Source: NORP240 sp965222175 (GTDB taxonomy: Bacteria; Pseudomonadota; Gammaproteobacteria; Pseudomonadales; Pseudohongiellaceae). From it: DNA of 64,000 nt. Shown here piece by piece: positions 60,312 to 64,000 of the stretch; positions within the stretch are counted from its first letter, which is position 1; every line of letters begins with the position of its first letter. The translations under genes were made by a program, and so were the position numbers. The notes below the pieces were generated by a model, which was not told where the DNA came from, ran no database searches, and saw only the letters and a program-made list of their open reading frames with translations. The DNA lies in the NCBI GenBank assembly GCA_965222175.1, contig OZ244938.1:1488001-1552000 (forward strand), given 5' to 3'.

Positions 60312-61011
60312 GACACAATACGTCCTCATGGAATACTTTGACGACAGCCTGGCGGATGCGGCGCGCCAGGATATTGAACGACACATACAGAATTGTCAGG
60401 AATGCAGCGAAGAACTGGACCGGATGAACGCTGTCCAATCCGGCCTGAGTGGCTGGCGGAAACAACCGGTGCCACACTGGGATCGGCATATCCCGCTGTT
60501 TCGCCATGATCGTCTGGATTCCAGGACGCGGTCACCGGCATGGTGGTTGCAGTGGTTGCAGTGGTTGCAATGGGTGCCGACAGCGGCCAGCCTGGCGATG
60601 CTGGTGCTGCTGGTTTTCAATGTCAGCATCACCCGTCAGGACGATGGCTTGCGCATTGCCTTCGGGCAGTCCGACGCTATGGTCAGCGAGAGCCTCGTGG
60701 AAGAGCGACTGCAATTGTTCGCCGCGCAGCAGGAGCAGTGGCAGGAGGACAGGCTGCAGCAGTTCGCGGCCCGACTCGACGAGCAACAGGCGGGTAACAA
60801 CCGGCAATTGACCGCGGCAGTGCTGGATCAGGTAAGCCAGTTGACGGCGGAGAATTTTGACAGGATCTATACGTATTTTGAGCAACAGCGACAGATCGAT
60901 CTGGAATCCATGCAGGTTGGCTACCAGCAGCTTCTGGACAGTGATTTCGAAACGCTCAGAACCATGGAACAACTGGCCGGATACATTCAGTCTCAAGGTC
61001 AGTTCCGCTAG
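60298..61011 (+). CDS. Anti-sigma factor, zinc-finger membrane type
   Basis: A 237-residue protein. The N-terminal domain has the H-x3-C-x2-C motif of zinc anti-sigma factors (DIERHIQNCQECSEELDRM). One transmembrane helix (TAASLAMLVLLVFNVSI) follows a WLQWLQWLQW stretch made by a 9-bp tandem repeat. The C-terminal periplasmic part is a Gln-rich coiled coil (EERLQLFAAQQEQWQEDRL … TYFEQQRQIDLE). It should hold the preceding sigma factor at the membrane until a periplasmic signal releases it. Overlap of 14 bases with the sigma gene. Confidence 0.87.
   Translation: MSCPKTQYVLMEYFDDSLADAARQDIERHIQNCQECSEELDRMNAVQSGLSGWRKQPVPHWDRHIPLFRHDRLDSRTRSPAWWLQWLQWLQWVPTAASLAMLVLLVFNVSITRQDDGLRIAFGQSDAMVSESLVEERLQLFAAQQEQWQEDRLQQFAARLDEQQAGNNRQLTAAVLDQVSQLTAENFDRIYTYFEQQRQIDLESMQVGYQQLLDSDFETLRTMEQLAGYIQSQGQFR
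60544..60570 (+). repeat. Nine-base tandem repeat inside the anti-sigma gene
   Basis: TGGTTGCAG is repeated three times (the last with A at the end), coding for WLQ triplets next to the transmembrane helix. Unit length is a multiple of three, so copy-number change would keep the frame. Confidence 0.85.
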
Positions 61012-61022
61012 CGGTGAATCTT

Positions 61023-62051
61023 ATGCATTGCGCCAAACTCCCAATCGCCTGCCTGGTCGCTGCATCGTTGTTACCCGGCCTGGTGATGGCCCAGACAACG
61101 CCAACGGTACCATTGGTAGGAATACGCCAGGAAATCGAGGTCCTCGCTGAAGTACTGGAGGGCGGGCTTGAACTGGATACCGGCAGCGGTTTTCTCGGTA
61201 TCAACTCGGGGCGGGTCGAGGGTGTTTATCTGCAGGAGCAGGGTGTGCTGCTGGAAATCAGAACGCCCCTGGCAAACCAGCGAAACCGGGTGAGCCTCAG
61301 CGCCCTGGCCTCGTCATTGCGTAACCTGTCGGCACCGGCCAATCCCTTTGAGCAGCTGGCTGCGGCTGCCCGACGGCCGGTTCAGCCCACGGACCAGGTA
61401 CTGGCGGAGACTCCCGTGTCCACTGCCAATACCTCGCCGCTGCCGGAGAATGTGTTGCCAACCACCGAGTTTCAGGCCCTGGTCGACAGTGCCCTGAGCC
61501 GGGCGGACCGGGCTGCTAGAATGCTGCGGAATTTCGGCACCATGACGCCAGACGACCTGATAGCCAATGAGCAGGAGCTGGCTTCTCTTCGGCAACAGTT
61601 CCAGGAAAACCTGGCGCAGCTGAGACTGCTGGAGTCCCGGGCGGATGCCGGTCAGGCCGCTGACCAGTCAACCGAAGCGGCGACTCAGCAGCTTCTCCAG
61701 GACCTGCAGTCCGCCTTTGCCGAACTTGGTAATCGCGCCAGTGAACTGGCGGACAGCTTCGAAGCGCAGTATCAACAGGCCAGGGATGCCTATCGGGAGC
61801 GCTGGTTGCAGGACGTGGAGGCCTTCGAATCCCGGCTGTTCGGTTTGCTTTGCACTTACGGCGCTACGCTGGAAAGTCTGCCGCCTGACCAGTTTCTCAG
61901 CGTGGTGTTGACCGGCCTGGGCGGAGAATTGGAGCAGACCCGGGCCGGTGACCGGATTGTCGTGATTCAGGCTGCCGATCTGGTGAGTTGTGGCGAAGAC
62001 CTGCTTGATGCGGACACCTTGCAGCGACGGGCGACAGGCTATGACTACTGA
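61023..62051 (+). CDS. Periplasmic protein of unknown function in the sigma operon
   Basis: A 342-residue protein with a signal peptide (LPIACLVAASLLPGLVMA, cut before QTTP). A beta-rich part (GFLGINSGRVEGVYLQEQGVLLEI) precedes a linker and a long coiled-coil middle (about 150-280: ALSRADRAARMLRNF … LASLRQQFQENLAQLRLLES … LQDLQSAFAELGNRASELADS). A small C-terminal domain with two Cys (LFGLLCTYGATLESLP, DLVSCGEDLL) ends it. Third gene after sigma and anti-sigma, so probably the sensor partner or the output of the system. ATG at 61023 after GGTGA is preferred to GTG at 61014. No family recognised. Confidence 0.7.
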   Translation: MHCAKLPIACLVAASLLPGLVMAQTTPTVPLVGIRQEIEVLAEVLEGGLELDTGSGFLGINSGRVEGVYLQEQGVLLEIRTPLANQRNRVSLSALASSLRNLSAPANPFEQLAAAARRPVQPTDQVLAETPVSTANTSPLPENVLPTTEFQALVDSALSRADRAARMLRNFGTMTPDDLIANEQELASLRQQFQENLAQLRLLESRADAGQAADQSTEAATQQLLQDLQSAFAELGNRASELADSFEAQYQQARDAYRERWLQDVEAFESRLFGLLCTYGATLESLPPDQFLSVVLTGLGGELEQTRAGDRIVVIQAADLVSCGEDLLDADTLQRRATGYDY

Positions 62052-62258
62052 TAAGGGGCTAGGTAACCTGTCGGACCAGTCCGTAAGGGGCGCCGGTGAT
62101 GCTGGCGTCCGGGTAGTACCAGGTGACATCAAAAGCCCGCAAGTGGTGAGTGGCAAGCCGGCCATTGGACCGGAACAACGTCTGGCCGTCGTGGTCCCGG
62201 TGATAGGCCATGGGCTGAACAATTTCCGCTCATGTCAGTGTATTTGCGGTTTCGGGCT

Positions 62259-62286
62259 TTGTTCAGTCGGGGTATTCCTATAAAAT
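62259..62286 (+). promoter_or_regulatory. Candidate sigma-70 promoter of the zinc-ribbon gene
   Basis: TTGTTC and TAAAAT (within CTATAAAAT) are 16 bases apart, 65 bases before the ATG. TTGTTCAG is also one arm of an inverted repeat with CTGAACAA 45 bases upstream. Confidence 0.4.
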
Positions 62287-62350
62287 GCCCCGTAAATTGA
62301 TCAGCGGTCCCCCAATAAAAACGTCGAATGCTGGAAGTAAGGAGAAAAAG

Positions 62351-62737
62351 ATGGATTGCCCGAAATGTAATTCCAACATGAAAGAGCTGAAAGTCGAAAC
62401 ACTCCATGGTCAAGTCATAGTTGATCAGTGTGAGGGCTGCAAGGGCCTATGGTTTGACCAGGGCGAGGCAGAGCAGTTGAAAAAAGACTGGATGGCGGAT
62501 TTCCTGGATAGTGGTGATCCTGAAGTTGGCAAGACTTACAATTCGGTGCGGGATATCGAATGCCCACGCTGTGGCAAGCCGATGCAGAAAATGAACGACC
62601 GCAAACAGAAGCACCTGGAATACGAGGCCTGCGAGGAACACGGCATGTTCATGGATGCCGGCGAGTTTACCGACTACAAGCATGAAACCCTGCTGGATGT
62701 GTTCCGTGACCTGGTCGCACGGGTTCGTCGCAACTGA
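62351..62737 (+). CDS. Zinc-ribbon (zf-TFIIB type) protein
   Basis: A 128-residue protein with two metal-binding halves: CPKCNSNMKELKVETLHG with QCEGCKGLWFDQGE, and CPRCGKPMQKM with ACEEHGMFMDAGEF. The second half replaces the last Cys by His, as in many of the group. The function of these small zf-TFIIB proteins is not known. ATG at 62351 with AAGGAG seven bases before is clear; the frame opens 22 codons earlier across the promoter. A terminator follows within the next gene. Confidence 0.85.
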   Translation: MDCPKCNSNMKELKVETLHGQVIVDQCEGCKGLWFDQGEAEQLKKDWMADFLDSGDPEVGKTYNSVRDIECPRCGKPMQKMNDRKQKHLEYEACEEHGMFMDAGEFTDYKHETLLDVFRDLVARVRRN

Positions 62738-62751
62738 TCCACTTGAGTCAA

Positions 62752-63642
62752 TCAACAATGCCATCCGGGATGTTCCCAGATGGCATTTTTTTTGACCGAT
62801 TCGGGAAAGCGCCGCAACCTGCCGATGTCCATCCAGGTGGCTTCGCTGGTATGAAAGTCCGAACCAGCTGATACCAGCAGATTGAGTTCCAGGCTGGTGC
62901 GGGCCAGTTTTTCCACCTGGCTGTCCGTCATGCTGGAGCAGCTGATCTCCATCGCTTCTCCGCCTGCGGCGCAGAAATCCCGCAACAACCTTGAATTGGC
63001 ACTGCGTCCCAGGGAATAACGGTGTGGATGAGCCAGCACGGGTATACCGCTGGCAGCCCGAATGCAGGCAATTGCTTCTGTCAGGGAGCACCACTCGGCT
63101 GGCACGTAAAACCGGCCATTGCGTGCCAGGGAACGAAACGCCTTCCTGGGCGTGCCGGAGGTTGTCCGGCTGGCCAGGAAACGGGCAACGTGAGCCCGCC
63201 CCGGTGAGACGCAGGGCAGATTGCCAATGTATTCTCCCAGCCCGGTGATGCCTGCCTTGACCAGTCGCCTGTCGAAGTTCTCCATCCGCTCCCGACGCTT
63301 CTGCTGCTGTCGTTCCAGCAACAGGTTCAGTTCCGCATCATCAGCGTCAACACAAAGACCAATGACGTGAATTTCCTGGTTTTCCCAGCGGGTCGATATT
63401 TCCACTCCCGCCAGGAGATGCAGGTTCCATTTCGCCACATGGCGAGCCGCGGCCCGAAAGCCCTCGAGGCAGTCGTGATCGGTCAATGCCAGATGCGTGA
63501 CGCCGTTTTCCTGTGCTCGATTGAGAACATAGTCCGGGGGGTGGGTGCCATCGGAAAAGTGGCTGTGGGTATGCAGATCGACTTTCAATTTCAGGGGTCC
63601 TGCAGCTGTTGGGCAAGGGGTCGACAGGTGTCGCTGTAACAT
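62752..63642 (-). CDS. rnm: PHP-domain phosphoesterase, RNase AM-like
   Basis: A 296-residue PHP protein close in length to E. coli RNase AM (TrpH/YciV). Metal motifs: DLHTHSHFSDGTHPP, LALTDHDCLEGF, LLAGVEISTRW, EIHVIGLCVD, CVSPGRAHVARFL, VLAHPHRYSLG and SAGSDFHTSE. RNase AM trims 5' ends of rRNA and degrades short RNA from the 5' end, and also acts on 3',5'-bisphosphate nucleotides. The trp operon that often follows is not present; the divergent neighbour is a DinB-like gene. Confidence 0.88.
   Translation of the reverse strand: MLQRHLSTPCPTAAGPLKLKVDLHTHSHFSDGTHPPDYVLNRAQENGVTHLALTDHDCLEGFRAAARHVAKWNLHLLAGVEISTRWENQEIHVIGLCVDADDAELNLLLERQQQKRRERMENFDRRLVKAGITGLGEYIGNLPCVSPGRAHVARFLASRTTSGTPRKAFRSLARNGRFYVPAEWCSLTEAIACIRAASGIPVLAHPHRYSLGRSANSRLLRDFCAAGGEAMEISCSSMTDSQVEKLARTSLELNLLVSAGSDFHTSEATWMDIGRLRRFPESVKKNAIWEHPGWHC
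62757..62793 (+). terminator. Rho-independent terminator of the zinc-ribbon gene
   Basis: AATGCCATC and GATGGCATT form a nine-pair stem around a 13-base loop, followed by eight Ts in all. It lies within the last codons of the minus-strand PHP gene. Confidence 0.88.
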
Positions 63643-63778
63643 TCGGTTGGCTTGCCGGGTCTAGTGTAGCATCCGCGAGTCCGCTGCTATATAGTCGCTG
63701 ACCTGACCGCCAATTTGGAATCGACTCATTCTGTCAGGCCTCGCCATAAGCCGACGTTAGCTGAAAAACACGAAAAAG

Positions 63779-64000
63779 ATGGATTCCAGCCCCTTAGCAC
63801 CAACCGAAGACAGCCTGAAAAAACGGCGCGATATTCTGAGGACGGCCTGCTGTCAGTGCCTCGATCAATGCCTGGAGGTTGTCCAGGAACTCCCCGAAGA
63901 GGCTTATCGGCAAGAACAGTCTACCGGTTCTTCCATCGGCACTCACATGCGCCACATCATCGAAAGGATTTCCTGTGTTCTCGAGGGTCTGACAGGGGGC
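63779..64000 (+). CDS. N-terminus of a DinB-like protein (cut by window end)
   Basis: An open frame of 74 codons from ATG 63779 to the window edge. After a charged start (DSSPLAPTEDSLKKRRDILR), a first helix with CCQCLDQCLEVVQEL is followed by GSSIGTHMRHIIERISCVLEGL. That S-(I/V)-G-x-H-x-R-H-I pattern is the metal-binding second helix of DinB/YfiT-type four-helix bundles. Function unknown; thiol-dependent transferases occur in the superfamily. The start fits the divergent arrangement with the PHP gene, though only a weak GAAAAAG precedes it. Confidence 0.6.
   Translation, partial: MDSSPLAPTEDSLKKRRDILRTACCQCLDQCLEVVQELPEEAYRQEQSTGSSIGTHMRHIIERISCVLEGLTGG

Noticed and set aside
62041..62283. 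80-codon frame overlapping the end of the periplasmic protein gene
   Set aside because: No ribosome-binding site, no recognisable domain, and it runs across the promoter of the next gene.

Overview
The window is GC-rich bacterial chromosome, most likely from a free-living gammaproteobacterium. The evidence is the proton-translocating transhydrogenase in three subunits, the queA and mdh housekeeping genes, a long-form LeuA, a type VI secretion system (T6SS) of the Pseudomonas H1 kind, and a PEP-CTERM surface protein. Species cannot be fixed from the sequence alone. No phage genes, intact transposase or CRISPR array is seen.

Layout. 0-11 kb: end of an outer-membrane protein; pntAA-pntAB-pntB-RDD operon; a citramalate-synthase-type enzyme facing leuB; a rhodanese/YeeE sulfur-import operon ending in a 64-residue membrane protein; a PEP-CTERM protein behind a well-matched sigma-54 promoter. 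11-21 kb: accessory genes, namely a Calx-beta surface protein, an orphan nuclease-like toxin, a peptidoglycan amidase overlapping a lipoprotein (possible effector/immunity pair), a membrane FHA protein, and an alpha/beta-hydrolase, O-antigen-ligase and autotransporter operon. 21.4-49.1 kb: a complete T6SS (tssJ, tagH, tssK, L, M, tagF, pppA, ppkA, tssA, B, C, hcp, tagJ, tssE, F, G, H, I and a PAAR effector). A caspase-fold lipoprotein sits between the phosphatase and the kinase genes. 49-51.4 kb: small genes, each separated from the next by a short repeat element. 51.5-64 kb: VOC protein, tRNA-Leu, queA, mdh, a LytS/LytTR two-component pair, an Lrp regulator divergent from leuA, an ECF sigma/anti-sigma/periplasmic protein operon, a zinc-ribbon protein, an RNase AM-like PHP protein and the start of a DinB-like gene.

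How the genes work together. The T6SS carries the threonine-phosphorylation switch: kinase PpkA, phosphatase PppA, FHA protein TagH, TagF, and a TssL whose N-terminus holds a DKTVLRP motif. Five closely similar Thr motifs (plus a Ser variant) lie in the kinase tail. The PAAR protein carries a C-terminal papain/C39-like Cys-His-Asp domain and is followed by a probable cytoplasmic immunity protein. Two families of short inverted-repeat elements without coding capacity (F1, about 110 bp; F2, 143 bp) recur through the window. They cluster behind the effector, where several genes appear to use element sequence for, or right beside, their stop codons. This suggests repeat-bounded effector/immunity cassettes.
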